The notes: generated from the letters alone by a model not told the origin. A DNA stretch of 64,000 bases from Natrinema versiforme (GCF_005576615.1 NZ_CP040330.1:2170001-2234000), one strand, 5' to 3'. Shown: positions 16,939 to 24,735, numbered from the stretch's first letter. A program made the numbers and translations.

Positions 16939-18563
16939 CGGGCGAGCCCGTCGACTGGCCGACGCGCGATCCGGTCGCCCACCGCGTGGCGGCGACGCCC
17001 CAGCGGACGGCCCTGATCGACATCGAAACCGGAGCGGCGTGGAGTTTCCGCGAGTTCGATCGCCGCGTCGACCGCGCCGCCTCCGGGCTGATCACCGCGA
17101 CCGCGGAAAGCGATCGCGACCGGATCGGCGTTCTCATGGACACCAGACCCGCCTTCGCGACCTTGTTTTTCGCCGCGATGCGGACCGGGGCGACCGCGGT
17201 CCCGCTGAACGTCCGCGAGACGGCCGGCGAACTCGCGTCGAAGGTCGACCGGACCGATCTCGCCGCGATCGTCTGTGAGGAGAGCACCGAAGAGATCGCA
17301 CTCGAGATCGCGGCCGACTCCGCGGTCGCCGTGCGCTCGGTCGACGACCCGAATGCCGATCGGACGGAGCCGCTGATTCCGTCGGAGAGGAACGGCGGAT
17401 CCGGTCCTGCCGTCGTCCTCGAGTCCGAATCCGCGCCTGAACCACAGGCCGAGCAAGAATCGCGGTCCATCGAGCCGGTTGCCCTCGAGCGCGAGGACAC
17501 CCAACTGATCATGTTCACGTCGGGGACCTCCGGCGAGCCGAAGGCCGTCAGGCTGACCGTCGGCAACCTCGTCGCGAGCGCGACCGCCTCGGCGTTCCGG
17601 CTGGGGGTCGATCCGAACGACCGGTGGCTGTGCTGTCTCCCGATGTATCACATGGGCGGACTGGCACCCGTCATCCGGTCGGTGCTGTACGGCACCACCG
17701 TCGTGATCCAGCGGGAGTTCGGGCCGGAGACGACCGCACACGCGCTCGCAGCGTACGACGCGACCGGCGTCTCACTCGTCCCGACGATGTGCAAGCGGCT
17801 GCTCGACGCCGGCTGGGAGCCGACCGACGCGCTGCGGTTCGTCCTGCTTGGCGGCGCGCCCGCGTCGGACGACCTGCTCGAGCGCTGTCGCGACGCGGGC
17901 GTTCCGGTCCATCCGACCTACGGCATGACCGAGACCGCGTCCCAAATCGCGACGGCGACGCCCGCGGAGACCGGCACGCACGAGGGGACCGTCGGACAGC
18001 CGCTGCTCTGTACCGACGTCGCCGTCCTCGAGGACGGCGAGCCGGTCGCGCCCGGAGAGCCGGGCGACCTCGTCGTCTCGGGGCCGACGGTGACGCCGGG
18101 CTATCTCGACGAGGAGACGACTGCGGCGGCGTTCGACGAGCGCGGACTCCACACCGGCGATATCGGCTACAGAGATCGGGACGGCCGGCTGTGGATCCTC
18201 AACCGCCGCAGCGACCGCATCGTCACCGGCGGCGAGAACGTCGACCCCGGCGAAGTCGTCGCGGCTCTCAGATCGCACCCTCGCGTCGACGCGGCCGCGG
18301 TCGTCGGGCTGGCAGACGAGGAGTGGGGGGAACGGGTCGCGGCGCTCGTCGTCCCCGACCCGGAGACGAACGCGGGCGACGATGGCTCGCTCGAGCCCCG
18401 ATCCCTGCGCGCCCACTGCGACGACCGCCTCGCCGGATTCAAATGTCCGAAGACGATCGGCATCACCGACGCGCTCCCCCGGACGGCCTCGGGGACCGTC
18501 GACCGGGACGCGGTCCGGCAGCGGCTGCTCGAGGACGGAACGGACGTGACCGAATCGACGTAG
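16935..18563 (+). CDS. menE: o-succinylbenzoate-CoA ligase
   Basis: The protein has 542 residues, an ANL-superfamily acyl-CoA synthetase. The P-loop-like motif MFTSGTSGEPKAVRLT lies near residue 190, PTYGMTET further on, then LHTGDIGYRDRDGRLWIL and RIVTGGENVDPGEVV, and PRTASGTVDR with the C-terminal Lys region. An insert rich in Glu/Ser/Pro (about residues 150-180) is longer than in bacterial MenE. Last gene of menACE, coupled by a 4-nt overlap. The frame is also open well upstream, but start 16935 matches the family. Confidence 0.92.
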   Translation: MTGEPVDWPTRDPVAHRVAATPQRTALIDIETGAAWSFREFDRRVDRAASGLITATAESDRDRIGVLMDTRPAFATLFFAAMRTGATAVPLNVRETAGELASKVDRTDLAAIVCEESTEEIALEIAADSAVAVRSVDDPNADRTEPLIPSERNGGSGPAVVLESESAPEPQAEQESRSIEPVALEREDTQLIMFTSGTSGEPKAVRLTVGNLVASATASAFRLGVDPNDRWLCCLPMYHMGGLAPVIRSVLYGTTVVIQREFGPETTAHALAAYDATGVSLVPTMCKRLLDAGWEPTDALRFVLLGGAPASDDLLERCRDAGVPVHPTYGMTETASQIATATPAETGTHEGTVGQPLLCTDVAVLEDGEPVAPGEPGDLVVSGPTVTPGYLDEETTAAAFDERGLHTGDIGYRDRDGRLWILNRRSDRIVTGGENVDPGEVVAALRSHPRVDAAAVVGLADEEWGERVAALVVPDPETNAGDDGSLEPRSLRAHCDDRLAGFKCPKTIGITDALPRTASGTVDRDAVRQRLLEDGTDVTEST

Positions 18564-18604
18564 TTTCGGCTGTTCTCCGCCCCACAGACTGCCGCCGGAC
18601 TCGG

Positions 18605-18612
18605 AGTTAAGG
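18605..18612 (+). promoter_or_regulatory. TATA box of the NRDE gene
   Basis: AGTTAAGG, 24-31 nt before GTG 18636. It supports a leaderless GTG start. Confidence 0.5.
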
Positions 18613-18635
18613 CGCTGGCACCCCTACCGCGAGCC

Positions 18636-19475
18636 GTGTGTACGCTCACGCTCGCTTGGCGGGTCTTCGAGGACGCACCGGTCGCGGTCGCCGCAAACCG
18701 TGACGAGGCGCTCGAGCGCGAGTCGAGGCCGCCCGCCGTCTACGACGACGATCCGGTGATCGTCGCGCCCCGCGACGCCGAGGCCGGCGGGACGTGGATC
18801 GGCTACAACGAGTTCGGCGTTGTCGTCGGCATCACGAACAAGTGGACCGACGCCGATCTCGCCGGCGAGCGCTCTCGCGGACTGCTCGTCGCCGACGCCC
18901 TCGCAGCCAGATCCGCGGCGGACGCGAAGTCGATCGTCGAGGACGCCACCGCGGCCGACGAGTACGGCGGCTTCTACCTCGTCGTCGCCGACGCGACCGA
19001 GGCGTTCTGCTACCAGTGGGACGGCGACCTCGCCCTGACCGAGTTCGATCCGGGGGTCCACGTCGTCGTCAACGTCGCCGTCGACGACGATGTCGACGCA
19101 CCCTCGATCCGCCCGGATGCGAGCCGCGAGCAGGCGGCCAACGCTCGAGCGGTTCGAGAGACGCTCGCCGTCGAATCGGGAGAGACGGCCGCGGACTGGC
19201 TCGAGCGCGCCGCCGGCGTCCTCGGCGATCACGAGTACGGCGTCTGCATCCACCGGGACGGATTCGGAACTCGATCGTCGTCGCTGATCGCGCTCGGCCA
19301 CGAGACGACGCGCTACGCCTACGCGCCGGGACCACCCTGTCGGACGCGTTACGAGGACGTCGACCTCCCCGACCTCGACGATCCGGGCACCGCCGCCGGT
19401 GTCGATACCGAGCGCCGCACCGGGGAGGCCGACGACGGCGACGACCCGTCGCTCGAGGGGGAAGGGCACATTTAA
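18636..19475 (+). CDS. NRDE-family (TANGO2-like) protein
   Basis: The protein has 279 residues. Starting from GTG 18636 it begins MCTLTL with Cys at position 2, the expected Ntn-type residue of this family, followed by AANRDE that gives the NRDE name, then APRDAEAGGTWIGYNEFGVVVGITN. The eukaryotic relative TANGO2 is linked to haem/lipid handling; the archaeal role is unknown. Only the GTG start leaves Cys2 exposed, which argues for it. C-terminal 40 residues are acidic and poorly conserved. Confidence 0.85.
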   Translation: MCTLTLAWRVFEDAPVAVAANRDEALERESRPPAVYDDDPVIVAPRDAEAGGTWIGYNEFGVVVGITNKWTDADLAGERSRGLLVADALAARSAADAKSIVEDATAADEYGGFYLVVADATEAFCYQWDGDLALTEFDPGVHVVVNVAVDDDVDAPSIRPDASREQAANARAVRETLAVESGETAADWLERAAGVLGDHEYGVCIHRDGFGTRSSSLIALGHETTRYAYAPGPPCRTRYEDVDLPDLDDPGTAAGVDTERRTGEADDGDDPSLEGEGHI

Positions 19476-19476
19476 G
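19471..19476 (+). promoter_or_regulatory. TATA box of the leader ORF and winged-helix gene
   Basis: TTTAAG at 19471-19476 is 25-30 nt before ATG 19501, not before the GTG of the regulator, so a leaderless transcript would begin at the 16-codon ORF. Confidence 0.5.
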
Positions 19477-19500
19477 CGGCTCGCTCACTCTGTTGTGGAT

Positions 19501-19551
19501 ATGGACGCACTCCTGCCAGTAGCGACGCACACGGCGAGGTGGTCACCGTGA
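19501..19551 (+). CDS. 16-residue leader ORF coupled to the winged-helix regulator
   Basis: ATG 19501 lies at the expected transcription start for the TATA box at 19471-19476. It reads MDALLPVATHTARWSP and stops with TGA at 19549-19551, overlapping the GTG start of the next gene (GTGA at 19548-19551). The layout suggests leaderless initiation on the small ORF and re-initiation on the regulator. It may be only a device for translation; whether the peptide exists is unknown. Confidence 0.45.
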   Translation: MDALLPVATHTARWSP

Positions 19552-19898
19552 GCGTTTCCGCGGCCGAAGCCGAACTCACCGAGGACGAACGGGCCGGCCT
19601 CGAACTCGTTCGTGAGTCCGGCGGCATTCACCAGAGCGACTTCTGGAAGGAACTGGACGTCTCCTCGCGGAAGGGAAGCCGGATCGTCGAGTCGCTCGTC
19701 GAGAAGGAACTCGTCGATCGCGAGGACACCGTCTACGACGGGCACAACACCTACTACATCACGCCGACCGCCCGCGATCTGGATTTCACCCTCCTGATGG
19801 CCGGTGACATGCTCTCGCCCTTTATCGGCGAGGAAGAGGTCGATCCCAACAGCGACGCCTTCTCGCAGTGGATCATGAACCTCGCCTACGAGGAGTAA
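19548..19898 (+). CDS. winged-helix DNA-binding protein
   Basis: The protein has 116 residues from GTG 19548; GTG 19539 in the same frame is an alternative. The core (residues about 10-85) reads as a winged helix: LTEDERAGLELVRESGGI, then SDFWKELDVSSRKGSRIVESLVEKELVDRE as helix-turn-helix, and a wing with the strand TYYITPT. The C-terminal 30 residues are acidic. Close relatives are widespread in haloarchaea as general regulators, but the target is not visible here. Confidence 0.78.
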   Translation: MSVSAAEAELTEDERAGLELVRESGGIHQSDFWKELDVSSRKGSRIVESLVEKELVDREDTVYDGHNTYYITPTARDLDFTLLMAGDMLSPFIGEEEVDPNSDAFSQWIMNLAYEE

Positions 19899-19970
19899 CG
19901 ACAGTTCTCAGGTCCGATCCGGTCGATCGGTCCCCGAAACACGCCGTTTTCAGATAACAAACCGCCGGAG

Positions 19971-20384
19971 CTACTCGTACAGATCGAATCGCTCGATGAG
20001 AACGAACGGGTCGCGTTCGCGGTTGTAATGGGGAACGTCGCCGTCGAGGGCTTCGATGAGACGACGGTGGACTTCGCGTGCGGCCCGCCCTTCGTCGGGC
20101 TCTAAGTGGTGCTGGCCGCGCATATCGGTCCAGAACCCGCCGTCGAGCCAGAGCAGCGTCTCGTCGTTGGTCTGGTAGACGACCTCTCCCTGTTCGGTCA
20201 GCCCGTCGATCGCGAGCTGGCGGCCGGAGAGCTGTGCGCGAGCGAGGACGGCGATGAGTTGGCGACGCGAGACGGGTGCGGACAGCGCGACGTCGTCGAC
20301 GGTCTCGCCGAAATACGCCTCGACGAGGTCGCATGCCCGCGAGAATTCGTCGAACTCGACTTCGTGATCCTGTGTGAGGTTCAT
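19971..20384 (-). CDS. hypothetical haloarchaeal protein
   Basis: The protein has 137 residues, soluble and acidic, with no signal or membrane segment. The start ATG 20384 was chosen because the TATA box at 20434-20440 puts transcription start near 20407, downstream of the longer frame's ATG at 20426. The N-terminal half looks helical (FDEFSRACDLVEAYFGE); the C-terminal half has DETLLWLDGGFWTDMRGQHHLEPDE and ends ERFDLYE. I do not recognise a family. Confidence 0.65.
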   Translation of the reverse strand: MNLTQDHEVEFDEFSRACDLVEAYFGETVDDVALSAPVSRRQLIAVLARAQLSGRQLAIDGLTEQGEVVYQTNDETLLWLDGGFWTDMRGQHHLEPDEGRAAREVHRRLIEALDGDVPHYNRERDPFVLIERFDLYE

Positions 20385-20433
20385 GACATTCGATCCGAAT
20401 GATTCGTTCGGTACCACTACTATCACGAAATGG

Positions 20434-20440
20434 TATAAAA
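20434..20440 (-). promoter_or_regulatory. TATA box deciding the start of the gene at 19971-20384
   Basis: TTTTATA on the minus strand in an AT-rich stretch. Transcription would start about 20407, giving a leader of about 20 nt to ATG 20384. Confidence 0.55.
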
Positions 20441-20507
20441 GTTTATCCGTTATGTGTGTGCGGCGGCACCATCGACCGCACCTGGCCCGCCTCGAGGTCG
20501 GCGGCGG

Positions 20508-21776
20508 TTAGGCGAGCGCGCTCGCAGCCTGGATCAGCTGCTCTTCGCCGAAGGCGGGGCCGACGAGTTGGAGGCCGACGGGAAGGCCACCGGTCTCGCC
20601 CGCCGGAACCGAGATGGCCGGCAGATCCGCGAGATTCACGGGGACGGTGTTCGCGTCGGCGAGGTACAACTGGAGCGGATCGTCCAGGCTCTCGCCGAGT
20701 TCGAACGGCGGCACCGGCATCGTGGGACTCGCGAGCACGTCGGCCTCCGAGAGCGCCTCGTCGAAGTCCTGTTTGACCCACGCACGAGCGTCCTGTGCCT
20801 TCTTGTAGTACTTGTCGTGATACCCCGCCGAGAGCGCGTACGTCCCCAGCAGGATCCGTCGCTTGACCTCGTCGCCGAAGCCCTCTTCGCGGGCCGTCGC
20901 GAAGGCCTCGTTCCAGTTGCCGTCGTAGCCGCCGGAGCGGCCGTATCGAACCCCGTCGAACCGCGCGAGGTTCGAGGACGCTTCGGACATCGCGATCACG
21001 TAGTAGGCCTCGACGGCGTGTTCGACCGATGGCAGGCTAACTTCGTGATACTCCGCGCCGCGGTCCTCCAACTCGCCGATGGCGTCCCAGAACGTCTCGA
21101 CGACGCCCTCGTCGGCCCCCTCGAGTAGCTCCGTGGGAACGCCGATACTGAGCCCGTCGACGTCGCCGGTGGCGGCGTCGGCGTAGCTCGCATCGTCGCC
21201 CTCGCTGCGGGTGGTCGCGTCCCGGTCGTCGCTGCCGGCGATCACGTCGAGCAGCGAGGCGGCGTCCTCGACGGTCTCGCCGAAGGGACCGATCTGCTCT
21301 AAGCTGTTGCCGTAGGCAACGAGGCCGTACCGCGAGACCAGCCCGTACGTGGGCTTGATACCGACGACGCCGCAGAAGGCGGCGGGACAGCGGACCGAAC
21401 CGCCGGTGTCGGAGCCGAGCGCGAGGTCGGCCTCGCCGGCGGCGACCGCGGCTGCGGAGCCGCCCGAGGAGCCGCCGGGGACGTGGCCCGGTGCGGCGGG
21501 GTTGTCCGTCTCGCCGAAGTACGACGTTTCGGTGGTCGTCCCCATCCCGAACTCGTCCATGTTGGCCTTGCCGACGATGGTCGCGCCGGCGTCTTTCAGG
21601 CGGGAAACGACCGTCGCGTCGTAGGGCGGGACGTAGTCCTCGAGCATCCGCGAGCCGCAGGTCGTCCGGACGCCGGCCGTCGAGATGTTGTCCTTGACCG
21701 CGACCGTTTTGCCGGCGAGCGGGCCGTCCTCGCTGCCGTCGATCCGCTCCTCGGTAATGAAGATGTTCTCGGACAT
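20508..21776 (-). CDS. gatA: glutamyl-tRNA(Gln)/aspartyl-tRNA(Asn) amidotransferase subunit A
   Basis: The protein has 422 residues, an amidase-signature enzyme. It releases ammonia from glutamine for the amidation of mischarged tRNA in the GatCAB complex. The Ser-cisSer-Lys catalytic set is visible: Lys28 in GKTVAVKDN, the Ser-rich GGSSGGSAAAVAAG, and the nucleophile Ser in DTGGSVRCPAAFCG. ATG 21776 lies 2 nt after the gatC stop, so the pair is translationally close. The frame is open well upstream but that part is gatC in another frame. gatB is not in the window. Confidence 0.95.
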   Translation of the reverse strand: MSENIFITEERIDGSEDGPLAGKTVAVKDNISTAGVRTTCGSRMLEDYVPPYDATVVSRLKDAGATIVGKANMDEFGMGTTTETSYFGETDNPAAPGHVPGGSSGGSAAAVAAGEADLALGSDTGGSVRCPAAFCGVVGIKPTYGLVSRYGLVAYGNSLEQIGPFGETVEDAASLLDVIAGSDDRDATTRSEGDDASYADAATGDVDGLSIGVPTELLEGADEGVVETFWDAIGELEDRGAEYHEVSLPSVEHAVEAYYVIAMSEASSNLARFDGVRYGRSGGYDGNWNEAFATAREEGFGDEVKRRILLGTYALSAGYHDKYYKKAQDARAWVKQDFDEALSEADVLASPTMPVPPFELGESLDDPLQLYLADANTVPVNLADLPAISVPAGETGGLPVGLQLVGPAFGEEQLIQAASALA

Positions 21777-21778
21777 GG

Positions 21779-22057
21779 TTACGAGACGTTCGGCCCCTTG
21801 AAGTAGCCGTCCTCGGTCTCTGGTGCGTTTCGAAGCGCCTCCTCGCTGTCGAGCGAGGCCCGTTCCTCGTCCGGTCGCATCACGTTCGCGAGGTCGGCGT
21901 CGCGGTCGACTTCCGGCACCTCGTCTAGCGTCTCGAAGTACTCGAGGATGTCCGCGAACTGCCCGGTGAACCGGTCGACCTCGTCGTCTGCGAGGTCGAC
22001 GCGAGCCAGCTCCGCGACGTGGCGGACCTCCTCGGGACTGACGGCGTCGTCGCTCAT
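21779..22057 (-). CDS. gatC: aspartyl/glutamyl-tRNA amidotransferase subunit C
   Basis: The protein has 92 residues, the normal size. GatC is a helical belt that clamps GatA to GatB. Motifs: VSPEEVRHVAELARVDLADDEVDRF at residues about 6-30 and the C-terminal VMRPDEE...RNAPETEDGYFKGPNVS. ATG 22057 fits the family start; a Met four residues upstream is possible. First gene of gatCA, with a TATA-like CTTACTC about 25-32 nt upstream. Confidence 0.93.
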   Translation of the reverse strand: MSDDAVSPEEVRHVAELARVDLADDEVDRFTGQFADILEYFETLDEVPEVDRDADLANVMRPDEERASLDSEEALRNAPETEDGYFKGPNVS

Positions 22058-22310
22058 ACGTGTTCGCACCGGCCTCCAGAGAGTAAGGGTTTCGATACCG
22101 CCGGCGCGATCGCGGCCGTGTGCTCGTCTGTCGGCCCTCGCTTCGTTCCCGCCGCTGTACGCACCACATCGCGTTGGCTACGCGCGATCGTCGGCCACTC
22201 GGGGCGAGTCGAGGTGACGATCCGAGTCTCCTCACGAGTCGCTCGAGGCCAAGGACGAAGCCACGGGCCGACTCCGCCGTCAAACCGCACGCCGAGCCGC
22301 TGGCTCAATA

Positions 22311-22342
22311 CCGTATTACCGATTTCTAACACGGTATTACCG
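22311..22342 (+). promoter_or_regulatory. paired direct repeats, 21 bp apart
   Basis: CCGTATTACCG at 22311-22321 and CGGTATTACCG at 22332-22342 are 21 bp apart start to start, two DNA turns. The site ends 24 bp before the TATA box of the zinc-finger gene. It could bind an activator as two molecules side by side. Confidence 0.45.
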
Positions 22343-22366
22343 GGACGATAGCTCGAGTGCAATCGG

Positions 22367-22374
22367 TATAATAA
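22367..22374 (+). promoter_or_regulatory. TATA box of the 41-residue zinc-finger gene
   Basis: TATAATAA, 38-45 nt before ATG 22412, which would give a leader of about 10-15 nt. Confidence 0.5.
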
Positions 22375-22411
22375 CTGTATACTCAAGCCCGATGATGGCG
22401 ATCGACCCAGT

Positions 22412-22537
22412 ATGGACTGCGATAACTGCGACGCCGACGAGGTCGCGTACACGTTAACGACCTACGTCGAGCCGGACGGACAGGACGACGTCGAACTCCA
22501 CTTCTGTTCGACCGACTGTCTCGACGTCTGGACCTAA
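22412..22537 (+). CDS. 41-residue zinc-finger protein
   Basis: The frame ATG 22412 to TAA 22537 encodes MDCDNCDADEVAYTLTTYVE and then a second half ending HFCSTDCLDVWT. Two CxxC-like pairs (CDNC, CSTDC) give a four-Cys zinc site. Such tiny zinc-finger proteins are numerous in haloarchaea and several are regulators, but this one has no known role. The paired Cys motifs and its own promoter elements support it despite its size. Confidence 0.65.
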   Translation: MDCDNCDADEVAYTLTTYVEPDGQDDVELHFCSTDCLDVWT

Positions 22538-22880
22538 CGGCACGCAGGCACTGTTCGGATAACGCAGCCGACGAGTCACACGTTGAGACCGGGCAGCAGC
22601 CGGCGTCGCCGTTCGGTGTCGCGTCCGGACCGCACTCGAGCGCTCCCGAGCCGTTCGGACCAGCAGGTATCAGACGGTTCCGACCGAGAAAAGGAGCCGA
22701 CGCGGGCGGGCGATTCCCGCTCACGGATCTTCGTCGTAGACGTCTCGAGTCGAGCCCCGTCTGAGACGGTTTCCGGCCGTTCACCGATGGCTCGGAACTC
22801 GTTTGTCGACCGCTCGAGGCCGGACGCTGACGATGGCTCCCTCCCAATCGATATGGCGGTTCGCAGTGCAGGAAGCGACG
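22538..22880 (+). other. intergenic stretch, 343 bases
   Basis: I see no supported gene, repeat or RNA here. ATG 22833 near its end is an alternative, in-frame start of the next gene that would lengthen it by 16 residues. Confidence 0.4.
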
Positions 22881-23822
22881 ATGCAATCGAACGAGCCATC
22901 GACGGTACCGAGGACGGAACTCGAGTCCGTCGTTCCGCCGACGATCGACGCGGAGTCGACGGTTCGGACAGCCGACGGAGTCGAGTTACACGCCGTCGTC
23001 GCCGGTGACGAAGCCGATCCGCTAGTCGTCTTGCTCCACGGCTTTCCCGAGTTCTGGTACGGCTGGCGGGCCCAGATCGCGCCGCTCGTCGAGGCCGGCT
23101 ACCGAGTGCTCGTGCCCGACCAGCGCGGGTACAATCTGAGCGAGAAGCCGAACGGCGTCCGGGCGTACCGAACCCGCGAACTGTCGGCGGACATCGCCGA
23201 CCTGATCGCGACCGAGGGACGCGAGACTGCCCACGTCGTCGGCCACGACTGGGGCGGGATGGTCGCGTGGGACCTCGCGCGCAGATATCCCGAGACGGTC
23301 GATCGGCTCGCCGTCGTCAACGCGCCCCATCCGACCGCCTATCGCCGGCAGCTCCGCTCGAACCCCGAACAGCTGCGCCGGAGCTGGTACGCGATGGGAT
23401 TTCAGCTCCCGCGGCTGCCCGAACTCGCCTGTCGGTACGACGACTACCGCCTACTCGAGCGAGCGCTTCGAGGCACGGCCGCGCCGGGGACGTTCAGCGA
23501 CGCCGATCTGGACCGTTACCGGCGCGCGTGGGATCGAGACGGGGCGCTCACGGGAATGCTCAACTGGTATCGAGCGGCCGCACGGCATCCGTCGAGTCCG
23601 CCGACGGAGCGGGTCGACGCGCCGACGCTCGTCGTCTGGGGCGAGGACGACGCGGCGCTCGTCCCCGAACTGGCGATCGACAGCACGGGATTCTGTCGGG
23701 AGAGCCGCCTCGAGTTACTCCCGGAGACGAGCCATTGGGTGCCCCACGAAGCAGCCGAGAACGTGACGGCCCTGCTTCGCGAGCACCTCGCGGAGGGAGC
23801 GGCGGTCAGTCCCGCCAGATGA
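22881..23822 (+). CDS. alpha/beta hydrolase, epoxide-hydrolase-like
   Basis: The protein has 313 residues. The oxyanion motif is LLHGFPEFWYGW, the nucleophile elbow GHDWGGMVAW carries an Asp, as in epoxide hydrolases and haloalkane dehalogenases, the acid is in WGEDDAALV and the catalytic His in ETSHWVPHEA. The combination HGFPE with Asp nucleophile favours soluble epoxide hydrolase. ATG 22881 was chosen over 22833 and 22803, as the extra residues do not resemble the family. Its last 17 nt overlap the convergent DUF2249 gene. Confidence 0.85.
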   Translation: MQSNEPSTVPRTELESVVPPTIDAESTVRTADGVELHAVVAGDEADPLVVLLHGFPEFWYGWRAQIAPLVEAGYRVLVPDQRGYNLSEKPNGVRAYRTRELSADIADLIATEGRETAHVVGHDWGGMVAWDLARRYPETVDRLAVVNAPHPTAYRRQLRSNPEQLRRSWYAMGFQLPRLPELACRYDDYRLLERALRGTAAPGTFSDADLDRYRRAWDRDGALTGMLNWYRAAARHPSSPPTERVDAPTLVVWGEDDAALVPELAIDSTGFCRESRLELLPETSHWVPHEAAENVTALLREHLAEGAAVSPAR

Positions 23823-24069
23823 CCGTCACGACTTCGTCCTCGAGTTCGGCGGTCTCGTACGCGTAGCCACGATCCTCGAGTTTCGGGTAGAGAAACTGGG
23901 GGACGCGGTCGTTGCGCTGGATCAGGACCGTCTCGTCGGGCAGCTCGACGAGTCGCTCGAGGGTCTGTTGGAGCGGGTTCGGCGGGCCGAGCGACCGCAC
24001 GTCGAGGGTCTCCTGTGGTCGATCGCTCGGTGCGTCGGTGCGGTCGACGACGGTAGTGGGTGAGGGCAT
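23806..24069 (-). CDS. DUF2249 domain protein 1
   Basis: The protein has 87 residues. After a polar 20-residue lead it has the DUF2249 core: LDVRSLGPPNPLQQTLERLVELPDETVLIQ...VPQFLYPKLEDRGYAYE...VVTVIW. The strand-helix-strand plan resembles TusA-type proteins, but there is no Cys at the position of the TusA sulfur carrier. DUF2249 proteins often lie near denitrification genes in haloarchaea; the molecular role is unknown. One of three paralogues in a row, each with its own CGAA-N4-TTCG type site; here the site (24108-24119) is the least perfect. Confidence 0.8.
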   Translation of the reverse strand: MPSPTTVVDRTDAPSDRPQETLDVRSLGPPNPLQQTLERLVELPDETVLIQRNDRVPQFLYPKLEDRGYAYETAELEDEVVTVIWRD

Positions 24070-24107
24070 ACGTGCCGGTTCGATCGCCCGATAGCTATCT
24101 TTCGTCC

Positions 24108-24119
24108 CGTACGTGTTCG
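24108..24119 (-). promoter_or_regulatory. putative regulator site upstream of DUF2249 gene 1
   Basis: CGTACGTGTTCG, a weaker copy of the CGAA-N4-TTCG repeat (left arm degenerate), 38 nt from ATG 24069, the same spacing as the other three sites in this cluster. Confidence 0.4.
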
Positions 24120-24204
24120 GCCGCGATGTGGTTCTGTGGAAACCAACGGTCGAGACGGTTCTGTGAAAACCGACGGGGTCGATACCGTCGATTGTGACGC
24201 CCCG

Positions 24205-24438
24205 CTATGCCTCTACTTTCGGGAACGTGGCGACGAACTCGTCGGGGGCGACCCGTTCGACCTCGTAGCCGTCAGCGTCGAAGCTGTCGACCTCGGCCTC
24301 GAACTCGTAGAACAGCGGCTTGGGTTCGTGGTCGTTGACGATCGTCAGCGACTCGCCCGGCTCGAGGGCGTCGAACGCGTCGTGGATTTTCGGATGGCGG
24401 TTCACCGGCGGAACGTCCCTGACATCGAGTCGCGTCAT
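24205..24438 (-). CDS. DUF2249 domain protein 2
   Basis: The protein has 77 residues, the shortest form, nearly all domain: LDVRDVPPVNRHPKIHDAFDALEPGESLTIVNDHEPKPLFYEFE, described here as residues 4-47, then a second strand pair VERVAPDEFVATF. The GESLTIVNDH strand matches the LEPGE-LLIIADD strand of TusA, again without a catalytic Cys. A perfect CGAATATGTTCG lies 40 nt upstream of ATG 24438. No good TATA box is seen, which fits activator-dependent transcription. Confidence 0.82.
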   Translation of the reverse strand: MTRLDVRDVPPVNRHPKIHDAFDALEPGESLTIVNDHEPKPLFYEFEAEVDSFDADGYEVERVAPDEFVATFPKVEA

Positions 24439-24478
24439 GCGAGTCGTACTCGGGACGAGCGATGCATCGACGTTTGCG

Positions 24479-24490
24479 CGAATATGTTCG
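24479..24490 (-). promoter_or_regulatory. CGAA-N4-TTCG site upstream of DUF2249 gene 2
   Basis: CGAATATGTTCG, perfect arms, 40 nt from ATG 24438. Identical to the site at 25751-25762. Confidence 0.65.
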
Positions 24491-24507
24491 GGTAGCGATT
24501 CGGTCGG

Positions 24508-24735
24508 TTACGCGTGTTCGATGAGTACGTGCCAGACGCCGCCGTCGCGTTCCTCGCTCTCGTAAGCGAACCCGCGGTCTTCGAGCACCTCGTAGAGCGG
24601 CTCCGGCTCGAAGGGAGCGATCAGCCGCAGTCGTTGTTCCGCCTCGAGTTTCTCGAGTGCGGCCGTGATATCGTCGAACGGCGGGCCGTCGATCTCTCTG
24701 ACGTCCAGCGTTCGTTCTGTGGATTCGGTTGCCAT
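24508..24735 (-). CDS. DUF2249 domain protein 3
   Basis: The protein has 75 residues with the same core: RTLDVREIDGPPFDDITAALEKLEAEQRLRLIAPFEPEPLYEVLEDRGFAYE (residues 8-59) and a C-terminal strand VWHVLIEH. It belongs to the same subgroup as protein 1 (EDRGFAYE against EDRGYAYE), while protein 2 is more distant. Divergent from the Bat-type regulator; 135 nt separate the two start codons and hold two CGAA-N4-TTCG sites, one at the correct distance from each gene. Confidence 0.82.
   Translation of the reverse strand: MATESTERTLDVREIDGPPFDDITAALEKLEAEQRLRLIAPFEPEPLYEVLEDRGFAYESEERDGGVWHVLIEHA

Larger units (their letters stand above)
22058..22411 (+). other. intergenic stretch, 354 bases
   Basis: It contains the gatC promoter at its left end, and at its right end a pair of 11-bp direct repeats (22311-22342) and a TATA box (22367-22374) for the small zinc-finger gene. 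No gene is supported in the middle. Confidence 0.5.

Noticed and set aside
21777-22283. Frame extending gatA upstream by 169 residues
   Set aside because: This is gatC read in another frame; GatA starts at 21776.
22383-22886. Open frames on both strands between the zinc-finger gene and the hydrolase
   Set aside because: Arg/Ser-rich products with no motif or promoter support; probably non-coding.
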